A stretch of DNA of 64,000 nt from DASRDB01 sp035652815 (GCA_035652815.1 DASRDB010000011.1:1-64000), one strand, 5' to 3'. Shown: positions 1-8,228, counted from the stretch's first letter. Numbers and translations: made by a program. The notes: generated by a model not told the origin, from the sequence alone.

Positions 1-140
1 AGATGGTGATGCCGGGCGATAACATCGAGATGACCGTCGAGTTGATCCAGCCGGTCGCGATGGAAGAGGGGGTGCATTTCGCCATTCGTGAGGGTGGCCG
101 CACCGTTGGCGCGGGTGTCTGCGTGCGCGTCGAAGAATAA
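1..140 (+). CDS. tuf: Elongation factor Tu, C-terminal end (partial)
   Basis: The window opens inside this gene; 45 codons remain, in the frame starting at base 3, ending in TAA. The tail reads MVMPGDNIEM and then FAIREGGRTVGAGV, which is the last part of beta-barrel domain III of elongation factor Tu, the GTPase that delivers aminoacyl-tRNA to the ribosome. rpmG, secE, nusG and rplKAJL follow in the same direction, the usual partner order of a tuf gene, which argues against IF2 or SelB. The N-terminal GTPase domain lies outside the window. Confidence 0.95.
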   Translation, partial: MVMPGDNIEMTVELIQPVAMEEGVHFAIREGGRTVGAGVCVRVEE

Positions 141-206
141 GCTGGATGTTGTAAAATATATAGGGGCGCGCATGTGTACGCCCCTATATTTGGAAGGCGG
201 AGAGAC

Positions 207-377
207 ATGGCAAGTAAGGGTAAAGAGAACCGAATCGTTGCGATACTGGCTTGTACCGTCTGCAAGCAGCGCAACTATGCCACGTCAAAGAACAAAAAGA
301 ATAATCCAGAACGTCTCGAATTGAGAAAGTTCTGTCCAACGTGTCGTGTGCATACGGCCCACCGGGAAACCAAGTAG
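207..377 (+). CDS. rpmG: 50S ribosomal protein L33
   Basis: A 56-residue protein of normal L33 length. It carries two CxxC pairs (C16/C19 and C43/C46), so it is the zinc-binding form of this large-subunit protein, and the C-terminal half has the typical LRKFCPTC segment. An upstream in-frame ATG at 174 would add eleven residues unlike L33; ATG 207 gives the standard MASKGKENR start and sits after a GGCGGAGAG stretch. It lies between tuf and secE, the common position for L33 in bacteria. Confidence 0.95.
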   Translation: MASKGKENRIVAILACTVCKQRNYATSKNKKNNPERLELRKFCPTCRVHTAHRETK

Positions 378-424
378 GCTGATGGTCTACCACACCGGTC
401 ATAACTGATCGAGAAAGGTTGAAC

Positions 425-808
425 GTGGCAAACAAAATGGCCGACAAGAAAAAACAAGCCAGCCAGAGCGAACTGGTAGAGCCAAAAGAACGGGCTGGCG
501 AAAAAGAGCAGAAGAGTGTCAAAGCAATGCCGCGAGAAGAACGTAGGGCACGCGATAACAAGCCAGCCAGGCGCGAAGTAAAGCAACCGGCGGTTCCCGC
601 TAAGAAGGGCGGCTTCCGCAACTGGCGGCCTGTACGCTTTATGCGTGAGTCCTACCAGGAGCTGCGCTACAAAGTCACCTGGCCCACCTTTGAAGAGGCC
701 AGGAACATGACATTCATCGTTATTGCACTCTCTGCTGCTCTTTCTATCGTGTTAGGTTTAGCGGATATTGGTCTTTTTAAGCTTTTCCAGCTAATTAGCG
801 GCAAGTAG
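425..808 (+). CDS. secE: Preprotein translocase subunit SecE
   Basis: SecE clamps the SecY channel in the cytoplasmic membrane. The family signature is in the C-terminal third: RESYQELRYKVTWPTFEEA, an amphipathic surface helix, followed by one transmembrane helix at about residues 95-115. The first 60 residues are a Lys/Glu/Gln-rich extension, longer than in single-helix SecE of many Gram-positives. GTG 425 is chosen because AGAAAGG at 412-418 sits six bases upstream; the in-frame TTG at 419 abuts the ribosome site. nusG follows after 21 bases. Confidence 0.93.
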   Translation: MANKMADKKKQASQSELVEPKERAGEKEQKSVKAMPREERRARDNKPARREVKQPAVPAKKGGFRNWRPVRFMRESYQELRYKVTWPTFEEARNMTFIVIALSAALSIVLGLADIGLFKLFQLISGK

Positions 809-829
809 CATCCGACGAGGGAAAATATC

Positions 830-1441
830 GTGGTTACTGAACATACCAAAGATACTGAGCATTCGTCGCAGGATGAGACCGAGCAACAGTCCAGTTCTGC
901 GTCAGAACAGGGTGAGCGCCGCTGGTATGCCATCCACACGTATTCCGGCTATGAGAACAAGGTGAAGAGCCACCTCGAAGCGCGTATCAATTCGATGGAT
1001 ATGCGCAACAAAATCTTCCGGGTGATTGTGCCTATGGAAGAGGAGGTGGAGATTAAGCAGGGCCAACGACGTACTGTACAGCGTAAGGTCTTCCCTGGTT
1101 ACGTGCTGGTGGAGATGATTATGAGCGACGAAGCATGGTATGTTGTGCGTAACACTCCTGGCGTCACCAGCTTTGTTGGTTCTGGCACACGTCCTGTTCC
1201 GCTGCAGGAACATGAAGTACGCGCGATCCTGAAGCAGGTTACGAAGGAGTCGGAGAAGCCGAAAGCAAAGATTAGCTTTGCAAAAGGCCAGAGCGTGCGT
1301 GTGATCGATGGCCCGTTCACCGAGTTTATTGGCACAGTTAGTGAAATTAACATGGAAAAGAACAAGGTCACTGTGCTTGTGTCATTTTTCGGGCGTGAAA
1401 CACCAGTCGTCCTGGATTTCCTTCAGGTCGAGAAAATCTAA
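830..1441 (+). CDS. nusG: Transcription termination/antitermination protein NusG
   Basis: 203 residues. After a 30-residue Thr/Ser/Gln/Glu-rich N-terminal extension comes the NGN domain (RRWYAIHTYSGYENKVK), which binds the RNA polymerase clamp, and then a C-terminal KOW domain (GQSVRVIDGPFTEFIGTV), the site for Rho or ribosomal S10. It starts with GTG, with CGAGGG upstream. It sits directly between secE and rplK, the conserved order of the secE-nusG-rplK operon. Confidence 0.97.
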   Translation: MVTEHTKDTEHSSQDETEQQSSSASEQGERRWYAIHTYSGYENKVKSHLEARINSMDMRNKIFRVIVPMEEEVEIKQGQRRTVQRKVFPGYVLVEMIMSDEAWYVVRNTPGVTSFVGSGTRPVPLQEHEVRAILKQVTKESEKPKAKISFAKGQSVRVIDGPFTEFIGTVSEINMEKNKVTVLVSFFGRETPVVLDFLQVEKI

Positions 1442-1474
1442 AATATACAGGGATTCTGAGGAGTTTGAAACAAG

Positions 1475-1897
1475 ATGGCGAAACGTGTCAAGGCGGTAGT
1501 TAAACTACAGATTCCGGCGGGAAAGGCTACACCAGCGCCCCCCATCGGTACCGCTCTTGGTCCTCAGGGCGTCAACATCATGGCGTTCGTGAAGGAGTAC
1601 AATGAGCGTACCGCAGGCCAGGTAGGCATGGTTATTCCGGCCGAGATAACGATCTATGAAGATCGCTCATTTACATTTATTACCAAGACCCCGCCCGTAC
1701 CCGATCTGCTGAAGAAGGCAGCCGGGATTGAAAAGGGCGCGGCGACCCCTAACAAGACAAAGGTGGGTACCATTTCTCGCGACAAGCTGCGCGAGATCGC
1801 CGAATTGAAGATGAAAGACCTCAATGCTATTGATATTGAGGGCGCTGAGAAGACAGTCGAAGGGACTGCTCGCAGCATGGGAATCACCATCGAATAG
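1475..1897 (+). CDS. rplK: 50S ribosomal protein L11
   Basis: 140 residues, normal L11 length. The N-terminal domain has the signature KLQIPAGKATPAPPIGTALG, with GPQGVNIMAF following, and the C-terminal rRNA-binding domain ends in a GTARSMGI motif. L11 forms the GTPase-associated centre with 23S rRNA helices 43-44 and the L10/L12 stalk encoded just downstream. It starts at ATG 1475 with a GAGGAG site upstream. Confidence 0.97.
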   Translation: MAKRVKAVVKLQIPAGKATPAPPIGTALGPQGVNIMAFVKEYNERTAGQVGMVIPAEITIYEDRSFTFITKTPPVPDLLKKAAGIEKGAATPNKTKVGTISRDKLREIAELKMKDLNAIDIEGAEKTVEGTARSMGITIE

Positions 1898-1946
1898 TAG
1901 ATGCCCGCAAGTCACTGCGGTACATTGCCACAAGGAGGGCAAAAAT

Positions 1947-2654
1947 ATGGCAAAACATGGCAAAAAATACCTGGAGGCGGAGAAGCTTGTCGAGCCGGGC
2001 AAGCTCTATGAACCCCAGGAAGCTGTTTCACTCCTCAAGAAAATGAACTACGTGAAGTTCGATCCGACAGTCGAAGTTCACATGAAGCTTGGTGTTGACC
2101 CGCGCCACGCCGACCAGATGGTGCGCGGGGTAGCGATGCTCCCCGCTGGCACTGGTAAAGAAGTCAAGGTGCTGGTCTTCGCGCAGGGCGAGAAAGCCGC
2201 GGAAGCAGAGGCGGCGGGAGCAGATTTTGTTGGCCTGGATGATCTGATCCAGCGCATTGAGAATGACTGGTTCGGTTTCGATGTCGCCATTGCCACTCCT
2301 GATGTGATGGGCAAGGTCGGTCGTCTCGGTAAAAAGCTCGGCCCTCGCGGCTTGATGCCCAGCCCCAAGGCGGGAACGATCACGATGGACGTTGCCCGGA
2401 CGGTGCGCGACGTCAAGGCTGGTCGCGTGGAATTCCGCGTTGACAAGACGGCCCTCTTGCATATTCCGGCAGGCAAGCTCTCTTTCAGCGATGAGGCATT
2501 GATGTCGAATATCGCCTCGATCATTGACGCGGTAGTGCGCGCTCGCCCAAGTGGCGCGAAAGGCGCGTATGTCAAGAGCGTCGTTCTCTCATCGACCATG
2601 TCTCCGGGCGTGCGCCTGGATGTGCAGAAAGCGCTGGCCCTCAAGCCCGCGTAA
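1947..2654 (+). CDS. rplA: 50S ribosomal protein L1
   Basis: 235 residues. L1 builds the mobile stalk that helps release E-site tRNA and often represses its own L11-L1 message. Recognised by MAKHGKKYLEA at the start, VEVHMKLGVDPRHADQ, and the highly conserved LGPRGLMPSPKAGT loop. ATG 1947 is preceded by AAGGAGGG at 1933-1940, a near-consensus ribosome site; a longer frame back to 1824 overlaps rplK and is rejected. rplK-rplA are 49 bases apart. Confidence 0.97.
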   Translation: MAKHGKKYLEAEKLVEPGKLYEPQEAVSLLKKMNYVKFDPTVEVHMKLGVDPRHADQMVRGVAMLPAGTGKEVKVLVFAQGEKAAEAEAAGADFVGLDDLIQRIENDWFGFDVAIATPDVMGKVGRLGKKLGPRGLMPSPKAGTITMDVARTVRDVKAGRVEFRVDKTALLHIPAGKLSFSDEALMSNIASIIDAVVRARPSGAKGAYVKSVVLSSTMSPGVRLDVQKALALKPA

Positions 2655-2905
2655 TCGCTCGCGTTTGACAACTGAATACACAACGCAATACCGAAGACAG
2701 CAAGTATGCTAGCAGGCATTTAAACAACCCATATCGGGGAGGCTTGCCGAGGAAAGCGCGAATCTGATGCCGGGTGCAGGCTGTAACAGGCTGCATGCTG
2801 GCGCGGAAACAGCAGAAAAACTCCCTTGTGGCCTTCGGTAGCTTTCCGAAGGCCGCTTGTTTTATTGCAATATATTGTTTCACCAGTTTCCAGAAAGGAG
2901 GGAGT
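2655..2905 (+). promoter_or_regulatory. Probable L10 leader (autoregulatory RNA) before rplJL
   Basis: A 251-base untranslated stretch separates rplA from rplJ. It contains a perfect 9-bp stem (GGCCTTCGG at 2830-2838 and CCGAAGGCC at 2846-2854) followed by GCTTGTTTTATTG, a weak T-rich run, then the rplJ ribosome site. In many bacteria the message upstream of rplJ folds into the L10-binding leader, sometimes ending in an attenuator. Position and hairpin fit this; the kink-turn of the L10 site was not verified. Confidence 0.6.
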
Positions 2906-3457
2906 ATGCCAACAGAGGCAAAGGCCGCGATTATTGACGAGCTGACCGAGAAATTGGGCAAGGCCACTATCGCCATCCTGGTACAGACGCAGGGCCTGAC
3001 GGTTAAGGATATGACCGACCTGCGCAACAAGATGCGCGCCGCCAAAATCGATTTCAAGGTTGCCAAGAATACACTGCTGCGCATCGCTACCGAGCGTAAC
3101 AATATGAAGGACCTGGATACCAGTATCTTCAATGGTCAGACTGCTGTTGCGTTTGGTTACGATGATGAAGTATCCGCCGCTAAAGCTGTGGCGGACTATG
3201 TTCGTGGCTCCAGGGTCGTCGTCCTCAAGTCGGGCATTCTGGGCGGGCGCACTCTGTCTGCTGAGCAAGTAGACAGCCTGGCGAAGATGCCTGGCGGCAA
3301 GAATTACGCGAAGGCCCAGGTCGTCGGCGTCATTCAAAGCCCAATGGCTACCACCTATAGTTTACTGAGCGCGCCACTGCGCGATCTCGCTTATGTCATT
3401 CAAGCGCGTGCCGAACAACTGCAAAGCGGCGTTAGCGCTGAAACAAACGCTGAATAA
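2906..3457 (+). CDS. rplJ: 50S ribosomal protein L10
   Basis: 183 residues. L10 anchors the L12 dimers of the ribosomal stalk. The N-terminal RNA-binding domain shows KAAIIDELTEKLGKATIAIL and GLTVKDMTDLRNKMR, with VAKNTLLR typical of the family; the C-terminal helix that binds L12 ends the protein. ATG 2906 follows AAAGGAGGGAG, a near-perfect ribosome site. The longer frame from 2774 runs through the leader hairpin and is rejected. rplL follows 17 bases later. Confidence 0.97.
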   Translation: MPTEAKAAIIDELTEKLGKATIAILVQTQGLTVKDMTDLRNKMRAAKIDFKVAKNTLLRIATERNNMKDLDTSIFNGQTAVAFGYDDEVSAAKAVADYVRGSRVVVLKSGILGGRTLSAEQVDSLAKMPGGKNYAKAQVVGVIQSPMATTYSLLSAPLRDLAYVIQARAEQLQSGVSAETNAE

Positions 3458-3474
3458 AAAGGAGAGGAACATCC

Positions 3475-3858
3475 ATGTCTGTTGAATCCATCATTGCCGA
3501 AATCGAGCAATTGAACGTTCTGGACCTTGTCCAGTTGACCAAAGCCCTGCAGGAGCGCTGGGGTGTAAGCGCCGCTCCCGTCGCCGCCGCTGCCGCGCCA
3601 GCCGCCGCTGCTGAGGCTGCTCCCGCCGCCGCTCCCGTCGAGGAGAAGACCGAGTTTGACGCCATCCTGACCGAGGTTGGCCCGAACAAGATCAACGTCA
3701 TCAAGGTCGTGCGCGAACTGACCGGTCTTGGTCTGAAAGAGGCGAAAGCCGTCGTTGACGAGGCCCCCAAGCCCATCAAAGAAGGCGTCTCCAAAGAAGA
3801 GGCCCAGAAGATCGCCGACAAGATGGCCGAGGTTGGCGCAAAAGTCACCATCAAGTAG
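3475..3858 (+). CDS. rplL: 50S ribosomal protein L7/L12
   Basis: 127 residues. The N-terminal dimerisation helix (IAEIEQLNVLDLVQLTKALQ) is followed by an Ala/Pro-rich hinge at about 38-58 and the C-terminal factor-binding domain with VVRELTGLGLKEAKAVVD. The stalk protein recruits translational GTPases. Its TAG stop lies inside a dispersed palindromic repeat (3855-3880). Unlike the common order, rpoB does not follow; a long hairpin and rpsO come next. Confidence 0.97.
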   Translation: MSVESIIAEIEQLNVLDLVQLTKALQERWGVSAAPVAAAAAPAAAAEAAPAAAPVEEKTEFDAILTEVGPNKINVIKVVRELTGLGLKEAKAVVDEAPKPIKEGVSKEEAQKIADKMAEVGAKVTIK

Positions 3859-3880
3859 GGGCGCGGGCTTGCCCCGCCCT
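3855..3880 (+). repeat. Family C palindromic repeat overlapping the rplL stop
   Basis: GTAGGGGCGCGGGCTTGCCC then CGCCCT matches the family C units clustered at 19466-19689 except for one base (GCG instead of GTG). The GTAG end of the repeat supplies the TAG stop of rplL. Confidence 0.7.
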
Positions 3881-3897
3881 TGTATCTATGAATGGAC

Positions 3898-3948
3898 TGT
3901 ATGGAGTGGTATTTGTGATTCGAAAAATCACAAATACCACTCCATACA
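3898..3948 (+). terminator. 23-bp perfect hairpin after rplL
   Basis: Bases 3898-3920 are the exact reverse complement of 3926-3948, with a five-base loop CGAAA. It ends the rplKAJL transcription unit and sits immediately before the rpsO promoter. There is no T-run after the stem, so termination strength is uncertain; the long stem could also be an RNase III site or block read-through. Confidence 0.6.
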
Positions 3949-3954
3949 GAATAA

Positions 3955-3983
3955 TTGCGCCACTATGCATTGCATGTTATAAT
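3955..3983 (+). promoter_or_regulatory. Sigma-70-type promoter for rpsO
   Basis: A TTGCGC -35 at 3955-3960 and a perfect TATAAT -10 at 3978-3983 are 17 bases apart. Transcription would begin near 3990, about 45 bases before the rpsO GTG start. Confidence 0.7.
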
Positions 3984-4034
3984 GCAACGTATAGTTTCCT
4001 TTGCTCATCTTGGCACACAGGAGGTGTAGAAAAC

Positions 4035-4304
4035 GTGCCGTTACGTGTAGACGAAAAGGCGGAAATCATTGCCGATTCCCGCGTTCATGAAGCGGATACC
4101 GGTTCCCCCGAAGTGCAGGTATCGCTTTTAACCCGGCGTATCAACCAGTTGACCGAGCATATGAAAGTGCATAAGCACGATCTACACTCGCGTTATGGTC
4201 TGATGAAGCTGGTTGGGCAGCGCAGGCGGCTGCTGGCTTATTTAAGCCGCAAAAGCCCGGATCGCTATCGTGCCTTGATTGCCCGGCTTGGCTTACGCCA
4301 CTAA
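4035..4304 (+). CDS. rpsO: 30S ribosomal protein S15
   Basis: 89 residues, the standard S15 length. S15 binds the 16S rRNA central domain early in 30S assembly. Motifs seen are HEADTGSPEVQVSLLTRRI and HSRYGLMKLVGQRRRLLAYL. GTG 4035 is chosen over an upstream ATG at 3888 because it gives the canonical length and follows AGGAGG at 4019-4024. rpsO-pnp is a conserved pairing; pnp starts 455 bases downstream. Confidence 0.95.
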   Translation: MPLRVDEKAEIIADSRVHEADTGSPEVQVSLLTRRINQLTEHMKVHKHDLHSRYGLMKLVGQRRRLLAYLSRKSPDRYRALIARLGLRH

Positions 4305-4759
4305 TTCTAGATGTTTGTTGGGTGCGGTCGGCGTATGAAGTCAGAGCAAGCGCCGTAATTCCTTCAGAGCATTCGGCTTGACAGGCCCGACCGCTGCTCT
4401 TCTTTATCTCCCACTTTCACGATTACACACAGATAGGAAGATTGAAGGACGACAGCAGAGATTATTTCCCCGCTACAATCATTCATTAAGAGACGCAAGA
4501 GGACAAAGCAGGCGTAGGAACAGGGAAAGCGTTCCTAAAGTACCAGTCAGGAAGACAAGATTTTTTGAGGGTACGGATATATCGTACTCAGATGAATAGC
4601 CTGGAAGGAAACCAGGCGTGTAAATGTACAGCAGGTGTAGCAACCAATTCATGAGCAGGGGAACAGGAAATTAAACATCATCCACAGGAACATGATCGCC
4701 TGTATTGTTGAAAAGACACCCCTTAAAGTATACAGGGGTATTAGAAGTTCGGAGGAACA
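4305..4759 (+). other. Long structured leader between rpsO and pnp
   Basis: No convincing gene; a 73-codon frame at 4378-4599 has no ribosome site or recognisable product. It holds several small stems: GCCTGG 4599-4604 with CCAGGC 4612-4617, GTACG 4571-4575 with CGTAC 4583-4587, and ACCCC 4718-4722 with GGGGT 4735-4739. A consensus TTGACA at 4378-4383 with a weak -10 (CTTTAT, 18-base spacer) could start a pnp transcript with a leader of about 350 bases. In E. coli the pnp leader is the target of PNPase autoregulation; the same role here is inference. Confidence 0.4.
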
Positions 4760-7180
4760 ATGATTCACCGTCAAGAAGCTATCATCGGTGGTCGGGTTAT
4801 GAGTATCGAGACGGGGCGCGTGGCAGAACAGGCCAATGGAGCTGTACTTGTGCGCTATGGAGATACCGTCATTCTCGCGACTGCTGTTGGCAGCGCGGAG
4901 CCTCGCGAAGGCATCGATTTTTTCCCACTTACCGTTGATGTAGAAGAACGTATGTATGCCGCCGGTAAAATTCCAGGCGGATTTATCAAGCGCGAGGGAC
5001 GCGCCTCGGAACACGCCATCCTCGCCTGTCGCCTCGCTGACCGCCCTATTCGCCCGCTTTTCCCCAAAGGGTACCGCAATGATGTGCAGATCGTGATTAC
5101 CGTCCTCTCGGTAGACCAGGAAAATGACCCCGCTATCATGGGCATCGTTGGCGCATCTGCAGCACTGAGCATCTCCGATATTCCTTTCCTGGGTCCGGTA
5201 GGCGCTGTGCGCGTTGGTTATATCGATGGACAACTGGTTATCAACCCGCTTGAGTCGCAGATGGCGAACTCACGGCTTGACCTTGCCATCGCCGGAACGT
5301 CAGACGCGGTTATGATGGTTGAGGCAGGCGCGAAAGAACTGCCCGAGGAACTGATGCTTGAAGCTGTGCGTTTCGGCCAGGAAGCCCTGCAAGACATTAT
5401 CAAGATGCAGGAAAAGCTGATGCAGGCCGTGAACGTTGCCAAGCGTTCCTTCACGCCACCACCTGCCGACGAGGAACTGCACCAGAAGGTGAAGGATTTT
5501 GTGCTGCCTCGCTTCGAGGCTGCCGTCAACAATCCCGACAAAGCAGCCCGCTCCGCAGCCCTCAATATCGTGCAGGATGAACTCATCACCACGCTCGGCG
5601 CGGAATATCCTGATCGCTTGAAGGACATCATTGCCTTTTACGAGAAGGAACTCAAGGCCTACGTGCGCAATAACATCCTGGATCGCAGCCTGCGACCGGA
5701 TGGACGCGGCCTGAAAGAGATTCGCCCCATCACCTGCGAGGTTGGCCTGCTGCCGCGCACACATGGCTCAGCCCTCTTCACACGCGGACAGACGCAGGTT
5801 CTCAGCGTGGTGACACTCGGCTCGCCGGGCGATGAGCAGGTGCTTGATGGCCTGGGCCTCAGCGAGAGCAAGCGCTTCATGCACCATTACAACTTCCCGC
5901 CATTCTCGACAGGCGAGACCAGGCCCCTGCGCGGCCCCGGTCGTCGTGAGATCGGTCATGGCGCGCTGGCCGAGCGAGCAGTTGCAGCAGTTATTCCTAC
6001 GCAAGAGGAATTCCCCTACACTATTCGTGCCGTCTCGGACGTCCTCTCTTCCAATGGCTCGACCTCGATGGGTTCAGTCTGTGGCACCACGCTGGCCCTG
6101 ATGGACGCTGGCGTACCCATTCACGCTCCAGTAGCAGGTGTGGCGATGGGCCTGGTGACGGGCGAGGGCGAGCGCGCCGGGAAATGGGCTGTACTCACTG
6201 ATATTCAAGGCATCGAAGACGCCCTGGGCGATATGGACTTTAAGGTCGCTGGCACTGCTGATGGCGTAACAGCCTTGCAGATGGACATCAAAGTCAAGGG
6301 CATCACTTACGATATCATGGCGAAGGCCCTGGAGCAGGCGCGCGAAGGCCGCATGTTCATCATGGAGAAGATGCTCGATACCATCGATGCGCCACGCGAG
6401 GAACTTTCTCTCTTTGCCCCGCGCATTCAGAGCGTCAAGATCAATCCTGATAAGATCGGTACAGTGATTGGCCCGGGCGGCAAGACCATCCGTAAGATTC
6501 AGGAGGAGAGCGGCGCGAAGATCGACATTGACGACGACGGCACGGTGAACATCTCCGCCAATTCCGCCGAAGCGATGCAGTTGGCGATGGATGCTGTGCG
6601 CGCCCTGACAGAAGAGGTCGAGGTTGGCCGCATCTACACCGGAACGGTGCGCCGCCTGGTTGATTTCGGCGCATTTGTGGAGATTCTGCCCGGCAAAGAA
6701 GGCCTGGTGCGCACCTCGCAACTGGCCGACTACCAGGTCAATCGTCCCGAGGATGTCGTCTCGGTCGGTGACGAAATCACCGTAATGGTCATCGAAGTAG
6801 ACCAGCAGGGACGCATCAACCTCTCACGCCGCGCTGCCTTGAGCGGCGAGATTCCCACCGCGATGGAACTGGAGAATGATCGCGGCGGACGCGGTCGTGG
6901 CGGTCCTGGACGTGGTGGCCCCGGAGGCGGCGGCAACTATGGCGGACGCGGTCGCGAAGGTTCTATGCCCAATCGCGGCGGCTATGGCGAGCGCAACTAC
7001 GGTGGTGGCTATGGCGAGCGCGGCGGCGGTCGCTCTGGCGGCTATGGCGAGCGCGGTAGTTCCGGCGGCTTCGGAGGAGGCCAGCGCCGTCCGATGGGTC
7101 CTGGCGGCCCCGGTCGCGGCCCCGGCGGTTCTGGCAATCGCGGCGGCTTCGGCCAGCGCCCACCAGACCGTCGCTGGTAA
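4760..7180 (+). CDS. pnp: Polyribonucleotide nucleotidyltransferase with Arg-Gly-rich tail
   Basis: 806 residues. PNPase degrades RNA 3' to 5' by phosphorolysis. It has two RNase PH-like domains (first at about 5-215; second starting near the RPDGRGLKEIRPI motif), a KH domain (GTVIGPGGKTIRKIQEESG) and an S1 domain (GRIYTGTVRRLVDFGAFVE). After the S1 domain, where the protein normally ends, residues 707-806 form a low-complexity tail of RGG, GGYGER and GPGG units, absent from typical PNPases. ATG 4760 follows GGAGG at 4751-4755. Confidence 0.97.
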   Translation: MIHRQEAIIGGRVMSIETGRVAEQANGAVLVRYGDTVILATAVGSAEPREGIDFFPLTVDVEERMYAAGKIPGGFIKREGRASEHAILACRLADRPIRPLFPKGYRNDVQIVITVLSVDQENDPAIMGIVGASAALSISDIPFLGPVGAVRVGYIDGQLVINPLESQMANSRLDLAIAGTSDAVMMVEAGAKELPEELMLEAVRFGQEALQDIIKMQEKLMQAVNVAKRSFTPPPADEELHQKVKDFVLPRFEAAVNNPDKAARSAALNIVQDELITTLGAEYPDRLKDIIAFYEKELKAYVRNNILDRSLRPDGRGLKEIRPITCEVGLLPRTHGSALFTRGQTQVLSVVTLGSPGDEQVLDGLGLSESKRFMHHYNFPPFSTGETRPLRGPGRREIGHGALAERAVAAVIPTQEEFPYTIRAVSDVLSSNGSTSMGSVCGTTLALMDAGVPIHAPVAGVAMGLVTGEGERAGKWAVLTDIQGIEDALGDMDFKVAGTADGVTALQMDIKVKGITYDIMAKALEQAREGRMFIMEKMLDTIDAPREELSLFAPRIQSVKINPDKIGTVIGPGGKTIRKIQEESGAKIDIDDDGTVNISANSAEAMQLAMDAVRALTEEVEVGRIYTGTVRRLVDFGAFVEILPGKEGLVRTSQLADYQVNRPEDVVSVGDEITVMVIEVDQQGRINLSRRAALSGEIPTAMELENDRGGRGRGGPGRGGPGGGGNYGGRGREGSMPNRGGYGERNYGGGYGERGGGRSGGYGERGSSGGFGGGQRRPMGPGGPGRGPGGSGNRGGFGQRPPDRRW

Positions 7181-7203
7181 TCTCTACCGTTTTCTGTAAT
7201 CTT

Positions 7204-7314
7204 GTAGGGACGCGATTCATCGCGTCCTGCCTGATTGCTGCCGGTAATCCTTACCATTTTCCAGCGTTGCAGGAAGAATAATCTTGTAGGGGCGCGATGA
7301 TGAACTTTGACAAA
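7204..7314. repeat. Family B repeat copies after pnp
   Basis: A family B hairpin unit (TGTAGGGACGCGATTCATCG, then CGTCC) spans 7204-7231, and a second degenerate unit (TGTAGGGGCGCGATGATGAA) runs 7285-7314 and ends in TTTGACAAA. A further CATCGCGTCCC fragment is at 7458-7468. No gene lies in 7181-7495; these repeats and a family A element fill it. Confidence 0.7.
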
Positions 7315-7336
7315 TAAAGAGGGAATATCCAGGCCT

Positions 7337-7423
7337 GTCATCCTGAGCACAGCGAAGGATCTTGTGTGCCGGACGATTTGTGCATCTAGACCGGAGATCC
7401 TGAGCGCAGCGAAGGATGACAGG
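7337..7423. repeat. Family A repeat with inverted right core
   Basis: The left arm begins GTCATCCTGAGCACAGCGAA. The right arm should be its reverse complement, as in other copies, but here its 17-base core CCTGAGCGCAGCGAAGG points the same way as the left arm while the flanking AGAT and ATGAC keep their normal place. The loop keeps GGACGATTTGTG, related to loops of other copies. Confidence 0.75.
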
Positions 7424-7495
7424 TGGAGCATCGCCCGCTATTTTAGCAAAAGCTCTCATCGCGTCCCAACAAAATAAAATAGCTGAGAGGATTCT

Positions 7496-8137
7496 ATGTC
7501 GTCAGAAGAGGTCTTAAAGGAGATCGCGGCGGAAGTTGCTACCTGCGCCAGGTGTGATCTCTGCAAGAGTCGCACAAAGGCTGTTCCCGGCGAGGGGAAC
7601 TCGCGCGCGAAACTCCTGTTCATCGGCGAAGGCCCCGGCGGGCAGGAAGATAAACAGGGCCGTCCGTTTGTTGGCCCCTCTGGTCATTTCCTGGAAGAAT
7701 TACTGGCGAGCATCAACCTCAAACGTTCAGATGTCTTTATTACCAATGTTGTGAAGTGCCGCCCGCCCGAGAACCGCGACCCGCTACCAAACGAAATTGA
7801 GGCCTGTAGCGATTATCTCGACCGGCAGATCGCGGCCATCGATCCGCAGGTAATTGTCACGCTTGGCCGCTTCTCAATGGCGAAGTTCTTTGGCAACGAG
7901 AAGATCACCGCCATTCACGGGCGCGCCCGCATGGTCAATGGTCGGCTCTGTATCGCCATGTTCCACCCGGCGGCGGGCCTGCGCGACCCACGCCGCAAAG
8001 AAGAACTCAAGGCCGATTTCAAAAAGATACCCCTGATTATTGCCGAAGCCGAACGCCGCGCTGCTGAGCGCAAACCTAAAGCCCCCGAACCACCCCCACA
8101 AAATGAATTACCACCAGAGCAGCTTTCGCTGTTCTGA
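7496..8137 (+). CDS. Uracil-DNA glycosylase, family 4 (iron-sulfur)
   Basis: 213 residues. This family removes uracil from DNA at the start of base-excision repair. The catalytic motif GEGPGGQEDKQGRPFVGPSG is at 44-63 and the second motif HPAA is near residue 160. Four cysteines at C17, C20, C88 and C104 match the [4Fe-4S] ligand pattern of family 4 enzymes. The Pro-rich end (PKAPEPPPQNELPPEQLSLF) resembles a clamp-binding type tail, which is only inference. ATG 7496 follows GAGAGG. It stands alone between repeats. Confidence 0.92.
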   Translation: MSSEEVLKEIAAEVATCARCDLCKSRTKAVPGEGNSRAKLLFIGEGPGGQEDKQGRPFVGPSGHFLEELLASINLKRSDVFITNVVKCRPPENRDPLPNEIEACSDYLDRQIAAIDPQVIVTLGRFSMAKFFGNEKITAIHGRARMVNGRLCIAMFHPAAGLRDPRRKEELKADFKKIPLIIAEAERRAAERKPKAPEPPPQNELPPEQLSLF

Positions 8138-8144
8138 TAATTCC

Positions 8145-8228
8145 TGTAGGGACGTGATTGATCGCGTCCACCTATCCGTCCGGCGCATTAAATGACGATA
8201 GGTGGACGCGATCAATCACGTCCCTACA
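8145..8228. repeat. Family B repeat, perfect 31-bp inverted arms
   Basis: Arms 8145-8175 and 8198-8228 are exact reverse complements, starting TGTAGGGACGTGATTGATCG. It lies just after the glycosylase gene and could act as its terminator, though no T-run follows the stem. Confidence 0.8.

Noticed and set aside
4378..4599. 73-codon frame between rpsO and pnp
   Set aside because: No ribosome site, basic low-complexity product, and it overlaps several RNA stems better explained as the pnp leader.
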